64,000 bases of DNA from Faecalicatena contorta (GCF_021531975.1 NZ_JAFBIY010000005.1:168463-232462), one strand, 5' to 3'; shown: positions 14,001 to 23,751, counted from the first letter of the stretch. Notes: generated by a model from the letters alone, not told the origin. Numbers and translations: made by a program.

Positions 14001-16088
14001 TTATTCTACTGTAAATGTAAAATGAAAGCTTTCATTCCAGCGGTAATACCCGGGTGTGCCGGTAAAACTGCCCTGCGTAGATGGTTGGATCTCAAGTCGT
14101 GTAGTAGCAGGAAGATCCACGTTCTTTAAGAAAGAAACGCGATAAGTTATCGTGTGAGAGGAACTATCTGTAGACAAATATTCTGATGTTGCTGCGGGCC
14201 AGTTCGCAAAAGAGGAATCATAGTCACATAACGTGTCTATATAGAGACATTCCAGTTGATGATTGTCATCTCCGGTATCATAGGAGAACGTCATGTCCTG
14301 ATAAATGTAATTATCCGGGTTTGAACTGTAAGAACCCGGAAAATCTTCGGTTCCCCAGTATTTAACAGAATCCTCATATGCAGCATAGCGGTAATTGTCC
14401 TTTGGAAGATCATATGGTTCAGTTATATCAGAAATCCATATTGTGGCACCGCTGATCTCATATTGCTTCTTTTCCCAGATCCGATCCGTAAAATTGACAG
14501 GAATCGTTAGTTTTTCGCCTTTTGCAGGAATTTGAAATACGTAGGGAATATGGAGAGTATAGGTGCCGGGATCTGCTTCTCCAAAGTCCCATACAAAATA
14601 GGTGGAAGTAGAGCCAGGGTAATACCGGATGCATCTTCCATTCAGAGTATTCTCATTTTCGTCTGTTACGGTAACAAGACCATCGGGATAATATTCCCCA
14701 CGTGCACCCCGGATAAGATCTGGAAGTGTCAGGAAATCTCCCGTGTTCAGAGGATGAATGGAGACTTTTAATGAGCCATCTTCCAGCTTGGGCAAAACAA
14801 GAAGTCCTCCGTATTCTTTCATTTGATTTGTGTTATTGTCGCTTATTTTCTCCTCTGTTGCGGGAACCAGTGTAAAGGAAAGATCCAGATCGTAACAATG
14901 TACGGTAAAGGGAATCTGTTCTGCATCAGAATCCATTACTTCAAAATCATTATATTCGAAAATCTCTGTCTGCATATAGCGGTTTTCTATATCATTCACT
15001 GTCTGGGTAGGGCAGGGCACTTTCTGACCATGATAGAAAAGATGGTGTGTAGATCCATCGGGGACTCGCATCAGATCCTGGCCAAGGTGAGTGTCAAACA
15101 GTTCCGGGTCAATGGAAAAAGGCTTGGTTTTTGAATAAGCACTGATTGTAATACGCAGCCTTTTGTTGACCAGTGAAGCGGAAGTGACAGATATTGTGGT
15201 CGCATCATCTTCTGCAGAGACTGTGGAATGCAGAGTAAAAGATGGAATATCAGAAACTTCTTTGACTCCATATCCGGAAATATATGTATAGTTTTCAGAA
15301 ACAAGGAAAGAGCCCGCTTCTATGATATTCTCAGTAGTCGTACCGGCAGCAGATGCAGGTTCGACAAGAGAAACATCTTCGTCTGTATTCTTGTCACCTG
15401 CGTGATCTATATCCGGAATATGAAATGCAATCCGGCTTCTATTATCTGGTTCTTCGACGGATCCGTTTGTCTCTATCTGTGGAAAGAGAGGCGGGATGAT
15501 GTCGAAGTGCCGTAAAACAGCATAAGTACAGAAAGAAAACAAAAGCAAAAGCAAAAGAAGCAGAGTAATAAGGAGTGCATGCCTTAACTTGGAGATGCTT
15601 CTCTGATGTCGCTTTTTCACTGTCTCATAAGGGAGATCCAGAGATTGAGCAATCTCAGCAATCGTCATACCTCCATAATATTTCATCTGAATAATCTGAA
15701 GCTCGTTTGGCTTGAGGGCATCCAGCGCGCGAGAAAGATCTGCCTGGATTTCTGCAAGCAGAAGGGCAGGATCTTCGGTGCGGATTTCTGTCAGACGGGT
15801 CTTTTGGGGCTGCTTTTTTTCCTTCCGGTAACGAGAGATGGAAAGATGTCTTGCGATGGCTGTCAGATAGATGGGAAGAGAAGCCTTACCTGCGTCATAA
15901 GAGTTTCTGCGAAAATAAAATTCCGCAAAAGTATCATTTACGCATTCTTTGATATCTTCCGGATTGTTAAGGTGAAAGGAAATGACCTTCCAGATGAGTC
16001 CGGTATATGATTCAACAAGCAGTTCCATACCATGTTGCGGGTGTTTTCTTAATATTTGTATGATCTCTTCATCTGTGTGTGTTTTCAT
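14001..16088 (-). CDS. sigma-70 family factor fused to a membrane span and extracellular domain
   Basis: 695 residues in one uninterrupted frame. Residues ~10-90 are sigma region 2 (MELLVESYTGLIWKVISFHL, KECVNDTFAEFYFRR). Residues ~115-172 are region 4 (LNALKPNELQ-type start, MTIAEIAQSLDLPYETVKKR helix-turn-helix). A Leu-rich span (LLITLLLLLLLLFSF, about 174-190) leads to a ~500-residue ectodomain with beta-rich, DUF4179-like character. Normally ECF sigma and its membrane anti-sigma are two genes; here both are one polypeptide, so the DNA-binding part would be tethered to the membrane until cut or would work as a one-component system. Start ATG with a TAAGGAATC-type ribosome binding site. It heads a two-gene transcript with 13002-13940. 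Confidence 0.8.
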   Translation of the reverse strand: MKTHTDEEIIQILRKHPQHGMELLVESYTGLIWKVISFHLNNPEDIKECVNDTFAEFYFRRNSYDAGKASLPIYLTAIARHLSISRYRKEKKQPQKTRLTEIRTEDPALLLAEIQADLSRALDALKPNELQIIQMKYYGGMTIAEIAQSLDLPYETVKKRHQRSISKLRHALLITLLLLLLLLFSFCTYAVLRHFDIIPPLFPQIETNGSVEEPDNRSRIAFHIPDIDHAGDKNTDEDVSLVEPASAAGTTTENIIEAGSFLVSENYTYISGYGVKEVSDIPSFTLHSTVSAEDDATTISVTSASLVNKRLRITISAYSKTKPFSIDPELFDTHLGQDLMRVPDGSTHHLFYHGQKVPCPTQTVNDIENRYMQTEIFEYNDFEVMDSDAEQIPFTVHCYDLDLSFTLVPATEEKISDNNTNQMKEYGGLLVLPKLEDGSLKVSIHPLNTGDFLTLPDLIRGARGEYYPDGLVTVTDENENTLNGRCIRYYPGSTSTYFVWDFGEADPGTYTLHIPYVFQIPAKGEKLTIPVNFTDRIWEKKQYEISGATIWISDITEPYDLPKDNYRYAAYEDSVKYWGTEDFPGSYSSNPDNYIYQDMTFSYDTGDDNHQLECLYIDTLCDYDSSFANWPAATSEYLSTDSSSHTITYRVSFLKNVDLPATTRLEIQPSTQGSFTGTPGYYRWNESFHFTFTVE

Positions 16089-16285
16089 ATGTAAGATTCC
16101 TTTATTTAATAATCAATCTATAAAAAAGAATACCATGGAGAAATGCTTATGACAACAAGGTGAAAAATAACCGAATACAAAAAAAGGAATGCAAAAAAAC
16201 ATAAAATGGTTATTTTTCAAAATATTGAGAAGCGAGTGCTTTGATATTAAAATAATACATAAAAGAAAAAGGAGGATTCTACTTT

Positions 16286-17260
16286 ATGAAAAAATGGAGA
16301 CAAATACTGGCTGCCATCCTTTCGGCAACAATGCTTCTTTCATTATGCGCATGCGGAGCAAAGGAAGAAAAGGAAACAGGTACAGATGCCGAAGTGACAG
16401 AGGAGACGGAGGCGGCGAAAGAGGAAGACAAAATAGGTTTCGATGTAGAAGAACAGACATTGATAGATGCAGATGGAATCAAGATTGTTGCCAAAGGTGT
16501 TTCATTGATTGAAATGAATGGGAATTATGCAATCGGTCTTACCATAACGAATAATACGGATAAAGATGCACTTGTCGTATTTCGCGGCGCAGATACATCG
16601 CTGCCTCTTTCGGAAGATTCTTATACATATGTAAACGGGTATCAGATTGATGCCAGCGTGTATAGCGATGTTGCGGCAGGAGAAACGATAGAAGATGAAC
16701 TGATCCTGCCGGCGTTTATTCTGGAAGAAATCGGAATCTCCAATATTGGTGAAGTAGAAATGGCATTTTCCGTTACAGATGAGAACTATGATGATATTCT
16801 GCAGGAAGCCAATGCAAAATGTGTATTGAAAACAACGCTTGCAGATGAGATGGACACAGAATTATCGGAAGATATGGTAAAGATACTCGATGAAAATAAC
16901 TGGCAGGCGTATGCAAAATATCTTCCGGCAGATGATGCATCCGAGCACGGATATCTTCTTGCTGTGATTCGCAATAATACAGAAGAAAGTGCACAATTTG
17001 AACTAAGAGCAGTCACGGTTAATGATAATCTCCTTCAATATGAGCTTGAAGGTACGGAGACTCTTATAGACGGTGGAGATTATTGCTACGAGAATCCAGG
17101 ACATGCTGTAGTAAGCTGTATTAATCTGGATAAATACACCAACACTCCGGATGCGGCGGACATTGCAACGATTCAGTTTGCTCTTGATGTCGCAGGACCG
17201 GATAGTGGAAACTGGGAAGGAATAAAAACATTGACAACAGAAGCATTTTCAGTGAAATAA
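16286..17260 (+). CDS. putative secreted lipoprotein
   Basis: 324 residues. Signal peptide MKKWRQILAAILSATMLLSL followed by lipobox L-C-A-C with Cys at about 22, so it is lipid-anchored outside the membrane. After an acidic linker there are two related beta-rich repeats, each starting near an ANK-like 'GNYAIGLTITNNTDKDALV' / 'GYLLAVIRNNTEESAQF' strand. These resemble DUF5067/immunoglobulin-like proteins that often accompany sigma/anti-sigma loci. AAGGAGG ribosome binding site. Divergent from the sigma-fusion gene and so a candidate target of it. Exact function unknown. Confidence 0.75.
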   Translation: MKKWRQILAAILSATMLLSLCACGAKEEKETGTDAEVTEETEAAKEEDKIGFDVEEQTLIDADGIKIVAKGVSLIEMNGNYAIGLTITNNTDKDALVVFRGADTSLPLSEDSYTYVNGYQIDASVYSDVAAGETIEDELILPAFILEEIGISNIGEVEMAFSVTDENYDDILQEANAKCVLKTTLADEMDTELSEDMVKILDENNWQAYAKYLPADDASEHGYLLAVIRNNTEESAQFELRAVTVNDNLLQYELEGTETLIDGGDYCYENPGHAVVSCINLDKYTNTPDAADIATIQFALDVAGPDSGNWEGIKTLTTEAFSVK

Positions 17261-17283
17261 AACATACAGTGAGCAAATGAAAA

Positions 17284-17330
17284 GGGGCGTTGCAAAATAG
17301 TGGATAATTATTTTGCAACACCCCTTATTT
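17284..17330. terminator. bidirectional terminator
   Basis: GGGGcGTTGCAAAATA, loop, TATTTTGCAACaCCCC with T-rich sequence after it, between the convergent lipoprotein gene and the DUF1002 gene. Confidence 0.8.
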
Positions 17331-17347
17331 TATAAAGAAGTCAATTC

Positions 17348-18517
17348 TTACTCTTCGGTATTTATCGTAAGGTCTTCGCCTGCATCGTCGGCCGTGTCAT
17401 CAGAAGGCACAGAATCTGTGGTATCACTGTCGTCAGGTGTATCTGTATTGTTGGAGTCAACAGTTGCTGCATCCTCACCTGTATCATCAGAAGGAGCGTT
17501 GATTGTGGCCTGGTCATCATCGTCCTCACCCTCACCAAAGAGGCTCTTGAAGAAGTTCACGATCTTATCCCAGAGGCTGTCTCCATCCTGAGATGCTACT
17601 TTGTCCTTCACTGCGTCTAACGTACTGTCGATGACTGCATTATCACCAAGAAGGGCGTCATTTGTGTTGTTGATGATACCGCCGTCGGAATCATCTCCGG
17701 AGAAAAATCCCTTGATGGAGCTCCAGATCTTAGAGAAGAAGCCTTCGCTTTTTCCTTCCAGATTATCCAGTGTGTCTTTTAGTGCATTTACATCATAGTC
17801 GTACTGGGAGATCTTCTGCATCAGTGCAACGATCTTATTCATCTGGTCTTCAGTAAGAGTGATATTCAGGTCTGAAGCCGCATCATTAATACTTTCCTGA
17901 ATTTCTGCAGGATCTGTCAGTCCGTCTTCGATGACATCCTGCTTTACTTCGTTCATTAATTCGGTTGCTTCCTGCTGTCCGACAGTATCTGCAAGTTCGC
18001 CTGTTGTAATAAGTTCTTCTGTAGCGGTAGCTTTCTGATCCTCGTCTAACTCTTCTCCGCTGGCAGTTTCGTATGCCATCATAATGCCGGTAAGAGCTCC
18101 TGTTCCAGATACTTCGATCGGGGAAGCTGCAACAACATTACAGTTCTCTACACCAGAAGTAAGAAGGGTACTGGCAATCATTGAGCTTGTTACAAATGTA
18201 AGATTTGCTACTTTTACCTGAATACCGCCGCTTTCTGTCGGTTCTACATAAGAACAGCTGTAAGTTCTTGTTCCGATCTGTGCCTCAGTGGCAATGCCTT
18301 CCATGTATTTGCGCTCATCCGCGTTATTTACCTCGATTGTTTCTACTTCTTCAGCAGAGGTTCCGAAGTATTCGTACATGGAGTTCTTCTGCTCGTCGGA
18401 CAGGTTAGCTCCAAGGGTCACTACTTTTGCGCTGTCTGCTTTCGCAGTCAGAGGAATGCTGACAGCAGATATAGTCATAACAAGTAAAAATGGTATTATT
18501 TTTTTAAATTGTTTCAT
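17348..18517 (-). CDS. DUF1002 domain secreted protein
   Basis: 389 residues from the ATG at 18517, chosen for its GAGGAGA ribosome binding site; the frame is open another 225 bases upstream without support. Signal peptide MKQFKKIIPFLLVMTISAVS...TAKA. The DUF1002 core covers about 28-260 (VVTLGANLSDEQKNSMYEYF near 33, conserved in the family). A low-complexity acidic tail (about 305-389) of Asp/Thr/Glu has no anchor motif. The family is widespread in Firmicutes and its function is unknown. It stands alone between a terminator and the thioredoxin gene. Confidence 0.8.
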   Translation of the reverse strand: MKQFKKIIPFLLVMTISAVSIPLTAKADSAKVVTLGANLSDEQKNSMYEYFGTSAEEVETIEVNNADERKYMEGIATEAQIGTRTYSCSYVEPTESGGIQVKVANLTFVTSSMIASTLLTSGVENCNVVAASPIEVSGTGALTGIMMAYETASGEELDEDQKATATEELITTGELADTVGQQEATELMNEVKQDVIEDGLTDPAEIQESINDAASDLNITLTEDQMNKIVALMQKISQYDYDVNALKDTLDNLEGKSEGFFSKIWSSIKGFFSGDDSDGGIINNTNDALLGDNAVIDSTLDAVKDKVASQDGDSLWDKIVNFFKSLFGEGEDDDDQATINAPSDDTGEDAATVDSNNTDTPDDSDTTDSVPSDDTADDAGEDLTINTEE

Positions 18518-18587
18518 AACTGGTCTCCTCATTTCTTTTCTTTCTGCATCATACCATACAAAAGGCGGTTTGCAAAGAAAAACCGCC

Positions 18588-18911
18588 TTAACTATTTCTG
18601 AAGATTTTGTGAATTCTCTGATCAAATGTCGCTTCGTCGAGCATGCCTTTGATAACGCCGACAATTTCCTTTTGCTCAAAAAATACGAAGGTAGGAACGA
18701 TATCGGCTTCATATTCTGCCGCCAGAACAGCAGATTCCTCAATTTCTACTTCGCAGAATTTGATCTTCCCGCGGTATTTTTCTTCCAGTTCTTCAATGAC
18801 TGGTTTCATCATGGCACATTTTCCGCACCAGATGGCATAGAACATGACAACAACAGGGACGGAACTTTGCTTTACTTCTATCTGAAAATTTTTTGCTGTT
18901 AAGTGTAACAT
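18588..18911 (-). CDS. thioredoxin-like protein with CGKC active site
   Basis: 107 residues, normal thioredoxin length. The active site is AIWCGKCAMMKP (about 27-38), with Cys-Gly-Lys-Cys in place of Cys-Gly-Pro-Cys; the cis-Pro segment DIVPTFVFF is present. The Pro-to-Lys change usually alters redox potential, so it may serve a specialised partner. No signal peptide, so cytoplasmic. It follows a 49-residue Cys-rich ORF by about 20 bases and is probably co-transcribed with it. Confidence 0.85.
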   Translation of the reverse strand: MLHLTAKNFQIEVKQSSVPVVVMFYAIWCGKCAMMKPVIEELEEKYRGKIKFCEVEIEESAVLAAEYEADIVPTFVFFEQKEIVGVIKGMLDEATFDQRIHKIFRNS

Positions 18912-18930
18912 TTTTCATACCTCTCTGACA

Positions 18931-19080
18931 TTATTTCCGGCAGTCTGCGTCTGGATTCAGAATCGTGTATACTTCATGAAATGATTTGCCAAAACATGCA
19001 AGACACCGGGATAATCCCCTTTTTCTATACGTAAATTCGCATACTTTCCGGCGTATGCCTTTTCTACATTTTCTGCCCAT
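18931..19080 (-). CDS. 49-residue Cys-rich small protein
   Basis: It starts with a good GGAGG ribosome binding site 5 bases before ATG and encodes a very basic peptide (MGRKCRKGIRRKVCEFTYRK and on) with five Cys, including SRCLACFGKSF with a CxxC pair. It is followed 20 bases later by the CGKC thioredoxin gene. The CxxC plus further Cys could bind a metal or be a redox partner of that thioredoxin; this is inference. It could also be a chance ORF, but start signal and context favour a gene. Confidence 0.5.
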   Translation of the reverse strand: MGRKCRKGIRRKVCEFTYRKRGLSRCLACFGKSFHEVYTILNPDADCRK

Positions 19081-19109
19081 AGCATCCTCCGGATATTCTT
19101 CTTACTATA

Positions 19110-19793
19110 TTATATGCCGGTAGTTTTTCCGGATTGTCTTTTTGCAATGAACTTGCAGATCGGATGATCCATGGAAGAGAATTTCTCCTCATATTCGGTC
19201 ATAACATTACCCTCGTTCATATCCGGCGTATGATGAAGATCATAAGTGCACGCAGTCATTTCCCAGTTGGGGGCTAGGGAAAGCTGTTCGGTAGAAAAAT
19301 CAAACAGTGCACGATTATCTGTTTTAAATTCAACCTGTCCGTCTGCCTTAAGAATGTGCTCGTATCGTTTCAGATATTCAAGCGAAGTGAGCCGTCTTCT
19401 TGCATGACGCGCCTTTGGCCATGGATCAGAGAAGTTCAGATAGATGCGGTCTACCTCCTCCGGGGCAAAGACATTTTCAATGTCGCCGGCATCCATACAG
19501 ATAAATCGAAGATTGGGAAGAGTCTGTCCTTCTTCCTGAAGCTGATACAATCTTTCCACAGCGCGCAGAAGCACGCTGGAATAACGTTCTATCCCAATGT
19601 AATTGATATCCGGATTGCGTGTTGCAAGGGTAAGAAGAAACTGCCCTTTTCCCATGCCAATCTCAATGTGAAGCGGATGTGTGTCAGAAAAAACTTCCTG
19701 TGCCCATCTGCCACGATAGTCTGTTTCATTTTTTATCACCTGCGGACAATCTTTCAAGACACCTTCCGCACGGGGGATATTTCTTAATCTCAT
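19110..19793 (-). CDS. trmB: tRNA (guanine(46)-N7)-methyltransferase
   Basis: 227 residues. TrmB methylates N7 of G46 in the tRNA variable loop using S-adenosylmethionine. Visible motifs are the SAM-binding HIEIGMGKGQFLLTLA (about 42-57), the acidic YIGIERYSSVLLRA strand and the signature FSDPWPKARHARRRL (about 121-135). GAGGAAA ribosome binding site before ATG. Cytoplasmic; single gene. Confidence 0.95.
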   Translation of the reverse strand: MRLRNIPRAEGVLKDCPQVIKNETDYRGRWAQEVFSDTHPLHIEIGMGKGQFLLTLATRNPDINYIGIERYSSVLLRAVERLYQLQEEGQTLPNLRFICMDAGDIENVFAPEEVDRIYLNFSDPWPKARHARRRLTSLEYLKRYEHILKADGQVEFKTDNRALFDFSTEQLSLAPNWEMTACTYDLHHTPDMNEGNVMTEYEEKFSSMDHPICKFIAKRQSGKTTGI

Positions 19794-19998
19794 GGTTTTC
19801 CTCTCTATTTATTGTATATTTTACAACGATAGTGTAACTTCTTTTGTGATAAAAGTCAAACAACCGCAATAAGTATGCTAATTTTTTAACAAAATGTGGA
19901 AAATGGATTTTTGGCAATTTTTACTATAGCAATTTGAAAAAATAGGTGTATGATAAGAACATGTATAATAATAGGTAATATTAGAATGGAGGCAGCCT

Positions 19999-20310
19999 AT
20001 GGATTCTGTAATTGAGAAGCTTGCGGAGATTGAAGCGGCAGCAGAAGCGATCGTTGAACATGCGCAGGAGCAGAAGAAGGTAATTGAGAGAGAAATCCAG
20101 GATAAACGGGATGTGTTTGACAGGGAACTGGAAGATAAGACACAAAAGAAGATTGCCGAGATCCGTGGAGCGGGTGAAGACAAGATGAACCGTATTCTGG
20201 AAGAACAGCGTATAAAGAACAGTTCTACGATTCAGAGGCTTGAGAAAGAGTATGAAGAAAATCATACCGCGTATGCAGAGGAAATACTGAGACATATCAT
20301 AGAGGTGTAA
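19999..20310 (+). CDS. V/A-type ATPase subunit G/H (peripheral stalk), operon 1
   Basis: 103 residues, almost wholly predicted coiled coil (IEAAAEAIVEHAQEQKKVIE and on), as expected for the subunit that pairs with E to form the peripheral stalk. GGAGG ribosome binding site. It is the first gene of a nine-gene cluster and is followed by subunit C after 3 bases. Confidence 0.85.
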   Translation: MDSVIEKLAEIEAAAEAIVEHAQEQKKVIEREIQDKRDVFDRELEDKTQKKIAEIRGAGEDKMNRILEEQRIKNSSTIQRLEKEYEENHTAYAEEILRHIIEV

Positions 20311-20313
20311 GAG

Positions 20314-21360
20314 ATGGGAAACCTGATGTCATATAGTGGAATTGTTACGAAAATCCGTGCCATGCAGGCAAAGCTTCTTTCGGAGCAGGATTTTGATAAC
20401 ATTGCAGGGCTTCATAGTGTGCCGGAGGCAATTGAATATCTGAAAGAGAAACCGGCATATGCGCCTTATGTGAATGAGATGGACATATCGCTGTATCACA
20501 GGCGCCATGTGGAAAAAGTTCTCTACCAGTCCTTGTTTGATGATTATTCCCGGATTTTTCGTTTTGCGGGAATGGAGCAGAAGAAGTTCCTGAAGCTCTA
20601 TTGGAAGAGATACGAAGTGGATCTTATCAATTATTGCCTTCGTATTGTATTTAATCATTATGATGTACCGTTTGATGTAGCGTATAAAAAACGTTTTTTT
20701 GACCGCTATTCGCAGATATCGCTGGACAGACTGATCACATCAAAGAATATTGAAGAGCTGGTGGATAACTTAAGCGATACGGAATATTATGAACCGCTCA
20801 GGAAGCTTAAAGATTCCGGAGCAGCAACGCTATTTGATTATGATCTGGCACTGGATCTTTATTATTTCTCTACCATCTGGAAAAAGGAGAGAAGGATTCT
20901 GAAAGGACGGGAAAAGGAAATCTTCCAGAGAGATTTCGGAACAAAGATTGATCTTCTGAATATTCAGTGGATATATCGTGCGAAGAAGTATTATCATATG
21001 CTGCCGCCGGATATATATGCACTGACGATACCGTTCCATTACAGACTGAAGATTGGCGATTTCAAAGCGCTTGTAGAGGCACCGACTTTAGAAGAGTTTG
21101 AGCAGAAGATGGCAGGAACATATTATGCGTCTCATTATCAGCTGGAAGATGAGAGGACGCTGGAAAGAAAATATAAGGATATCCTGCATCATTTATATAC
21201 GGTAGACCGCAGGCGGAATCCTTATTCTATTGCAACGATTAATACGTATTTATTTATAAAAGAAGAAGAAATCTATAAACTGACAACTGCCCTTGAGTGT
21301 ATCCGATATGGACTGTCTAAGGGAGAGACGTTGGGATACTTAGGAGGTGTAATTCAATGA
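20314..21360 (+). CDS. V/A-type ATPase subunit C (d-like), operon 1
   Basis: 348 residues, all-helical, normal for the NtpC/AtpC socket subunit that links the central stalk to the c-ring. The start MGNLMSYSGIVTKIRAMQAK followed by FDNIAGLHSVPEAIEYL is typical of the family. Its stop overlaps the start of subunit I (ATGA), which indicates translational coupling. This subunit has no counterpart in operon 2. Confidence 0.92.
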   Translation: MGNLMSYSGIVTKIRAMQAKLLSEQDFDNIAGLHSVPEAIEYLKEKPAYAPYVNEMDISLYHRRHVEKVLYQSLFDDYSRIFRFAGMEQKKFLKLYWKRYEVDLINYCLRIVFNHYDVPFDVAYKKRFFDRYSQISLDRLITSKNIEELVDNLSDTEYYEPLRKLKDSGAATLFDYDLALDLYYFSTIWKKERRILKGREKEIFQRDFGTKIDLLNIQWIYRAKKYYHMLPPDIYALTIPFHYRLKIGDFKALVEAPTLEEFEQKMAGTYYASHYQLEDERTLERKYKDILHHLYTVDRRRNPYSIATINTYLFIKEEEIYKLTTALECIRYGLSKGETLGYLGGVIQ

Positions 21361-23285
21361 TCGTAAAGATGAAATTCCTCAGCATCAGCGGTCCGCGGAC
21401 AGATATAGACCGTGTGTGTGAGGAGTATCTTTCCAAATATGAGATACAGCTGGAAAATGCTGTAACAGAGCTCAAAACAACAGAGAATCTTCTTCCGTTT
21501 GCAGAGCTTAATCCTTATAAAGAGCCGCTGGCGAAAGCACAGCAGTTCGCATCGCTTCTGAAGGGAACGGACTATCATGCAGATTTCTCAATGGGAAAGG
21601 AAGAGATGCTGACACTTCTTAGAGATATTAACCATGATTATCTGGAACTTGTGGAGAAACGGGAGCTTTTGAAAAAGAAACGTGATGAACTGCAGGAGAA
21701 GGTAAATGTACTGGAGCCGTTCTGTCCGCTGGAGTTGAATCTGCATCAGGTCATGCAGTACCGGTATATGAACGTAAGGTTCGGAAGGATTACGACGGAT
21801 TCCTACCGCAAGCTGGAGAAATATCTTTTTGATGATCTGAATGCAATCTTCCTGGAAGGAAAAAGAAATGAAAATTATGTATTCGGATGTTACTTTGCAG
21901 CAAACGCGGATATCAGTAAAGTAGATTCTGCCTTCAGTTCTCTTCATTTTGAACGAATCCATATTTCTGATGAGTATGTTGGAACACCGGCTATGGCCTG
22001 TGAAGTGATCGGCAAAGAGATCGGGGAGACAAAGAAACAGATCGAAGATACGGAAAAGGCGATAACAAAGCTTGTTGAGGGGTATGCAGCACAGCTTGTC
22101 GGAGCGGTAAAGCGTCTGGAGGAAATGGTAAATAACTTCGATATCCGTAAGATGGCGGCGAGAATGAATGAAAATGAGGACGAATATTATATTCTCTGTG
22201 GATGGATGGGAGAGGATGATGTGGAATCTCTCATAAAAGAGACGGAGAACGATGACCGTGTATTTATCATGGTGGAGGAAGACAGAGAGAAGTTCTTTGG
22301 TGAACCTCCGACAAAGCTTAAGAACCCCAGATTTTTCAAACCATTTGAAATGTTTATACAGATGTACGGTCTGCCGGCACATGACGAGATGGATCCTACC
22401 ATGTTCGTGGCACTTACGTACACATTTATCTTTGGAGCAATGTTTGGTGATGTCGGACAGGGACTTTGCCTTTTTGCAGGCGGAGGGCTGTTGTATCTGA
22501 TCAAGAAGATGAATCTGGCGGGAATCATATCCATTGCCGGACTGTTCTCTACATTTTTCGGATTTATGTTCGGAAGTGTGTTTGGTTTTGAAGATATTAT
22601 AGAAGCAAGATGGTTAAGACCGGTGGAGGCGATGACGAATCTTCCGTTTATCGGTCAGTTAAATACCGTATTTATCATTGCAATTGCATTCGGTATGGCG
22701 CTGAATCTACTGGTAATGATATTCCATATTGTAAATGCAGTGAAAGCACATGATCTGGAAGAAATGCTGTTTTCACATAACGGAATGGCAGGACTTGTAT
22801 TTTACGGTTTCCTTGTACTTACAGTTGTATTATATATGACGGGACATAAGGTTCCGGGCAACGTGCTGATGATCATCTTTCTTGGTGTTCCGGTTCTTTT
22901 GTTTGTATTTAAGGAACCACTTGGAAATATTGTAGAAAAGCGGCATAAGAAAATGGAAGAGAGTAAGGGAATGTTCATTATGCAGGCGTTTTTCGAGTTA
23001 TTCGAGACCATGCTCAGCTACTTTTCCAATACAATTTCTTATGTGCGTATCGGCGCATTTGCAGTCAGCCATGCAGCAATGATGGAAGTAGTACTGATGC
23101 TTTCAGGTGTGCCGGAAGGGCAGACGAACTGGATCGTAGTTGTAATTGGAAATATTGTTGTGTGTGGACTGGAAGGTCTGATCGTAGGAATCCAGGTTCT
23201 GAGGCTGGAGTACTACGAAATGTTCAGCCGTTTCTATAAAGGAACAGGAAGAGAATTCAAACCATTTAACAAGAGTAAAGCATAG
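21357..23285 (+). CDS. ntpI: V/A-type ATPase subunit I (a subunit), operon 1
   Basis: 642 residues. The N-terminal cytoplasmic half has coiled coil (about 70-120 and 225-270). The C-terminal half has about seven membrane spans forming the ion path, with FGAMFGDVGQGLCLFAGGG near 360 and SYVRIGAFAVSHAAMMEVV near 560. The Arg in the latter is the conserved residue facing the c-ring carboxylate. Overlaps subunit C by 4 bases. Confidence 0.95.
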   Translation: MIVKMKFLSISGPRTDIDRVCEEYLSKYEIQLENAVTELKTTENLLPFAELNPYKEPLAKAQQFASLLKGTDYHADFSMGKEEMLTLLRDINHDYLELVEKRELLKKKRDELQEKVNVLEPFCPLELNLHQVMQYRYMNVRFGRITTDSYRKLEKYLFDDLNAIFLEGKRNENYVFGCYFAANADISKVDSAFSSLHFERIHISDEYVGTPAMACEVIGKEIGETKKQIEDTEKAITKLVEGYAAQLVGAVKRLEEMVNNFDIRKMAARMNENEDEYYILCGWMGEDDVESLIKETENDDRVFIMVEEDREKFFGEPPTKLKNPRFFKPFEMFIQMYGLPAHDEMDPTMFVALTYTFIFGAMFGDVGQGLCLFAGGGLLYLIKKMNLAGIISIAGLFSTFFGFMFGSVFGFEDIIEARWLRPVEAMTNLPFIGQLNTVFIIAIAFGMALNLLVMIFHIVNAVKAHDLEEMLFSHNGMAGLVFYGFLVLTVVLYMTGHKVPGNVLMIIFLGVPVLLFVFKEPLGNIVEKRHKKMEESKGMFIMQAFFELFETMLSYFSNTISYVRIGAFAVSHAAMMEVVLMLSGVPEGQTNWIVVVIGNIVVCGLEGLIVGIQVLRLEYYEMFSRFYKGTGREFKPFNKSKA

Positions 23286-23318
23286 AGTCACTTTCGGATA
23301 ATAAAGGAGGAGAAAAAA

Positions 23319-23750
23319 ATGACATTATCAGTGAAATTATTATTAATCGCAACTCTTATACTTAGTATTATCATTCCATTTGGTTATTACCTGATTGGAG
23401 AGAAGAACAAAAAGCGCTATAAACGTGCGATCGGAACGAATGTATTTTTCTATTTTGGCGCATTTGTAATTGCAGCGATCATGATGTTCGGCGGTGAGCC
23501 TGTACAGGCGGCAACCGCAGCAGAGGCTGCAGGGAATGCAACAGGATTTGGTTATATTGCAGCTGCACTGTCAACCGGTCTTTCATGTGTAGGTGGTGGT
23601 ATTGCCGTATCAAGTGCCGCAAGTGCTGCTCTTGGAGCAATCAGCGAAGACGCAAGTGCACTTGGTAAATCCCTGATTTTCGTAGGTCTTGCGGAAGGTG
23701 TCTGCCTGTATGGACTTATCATCTCCTTCATGATCTTAGGTAAACTGTAA
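23319..23750 (+). CDS. ntpK: V/A-type ATPase subunit K (c-ring), operon 1, single-site type
   Basis: 143 residues. Residues 1-60 form two spans without Gly motifs and end near a possible signal cleavage site (PVQAATAAEA). Residues ~76-141 are one c-type hairpin with GFGYIAAALSTGLSCVGGG and the carboxylate Glu126 in VGLAEGVCLYGLI. The Thr-Gln and Gln ligands of Enterococcus NtpK Na+ binding are absent. It resembles the Thermus/clostridial type with one site per hairpin. AAAGGAGGAG ribosome binding site. Likely H+ coupled, by comparison only. Confidence 0.9.
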   Translation: MTLSVKLLLIATLILSIIIPFGYYLIGEKNKKRYKRAIGTNVFFYFGAFVIAAIMMFGGEPVQAATAAEAAGNATGFGYIAAALSTGLSCVGGGIAVSSAASAALGAISEDASALGKSLIFVGLAEGVCLYGLIISFMILGKL

Positions 23751-23751
23751 G

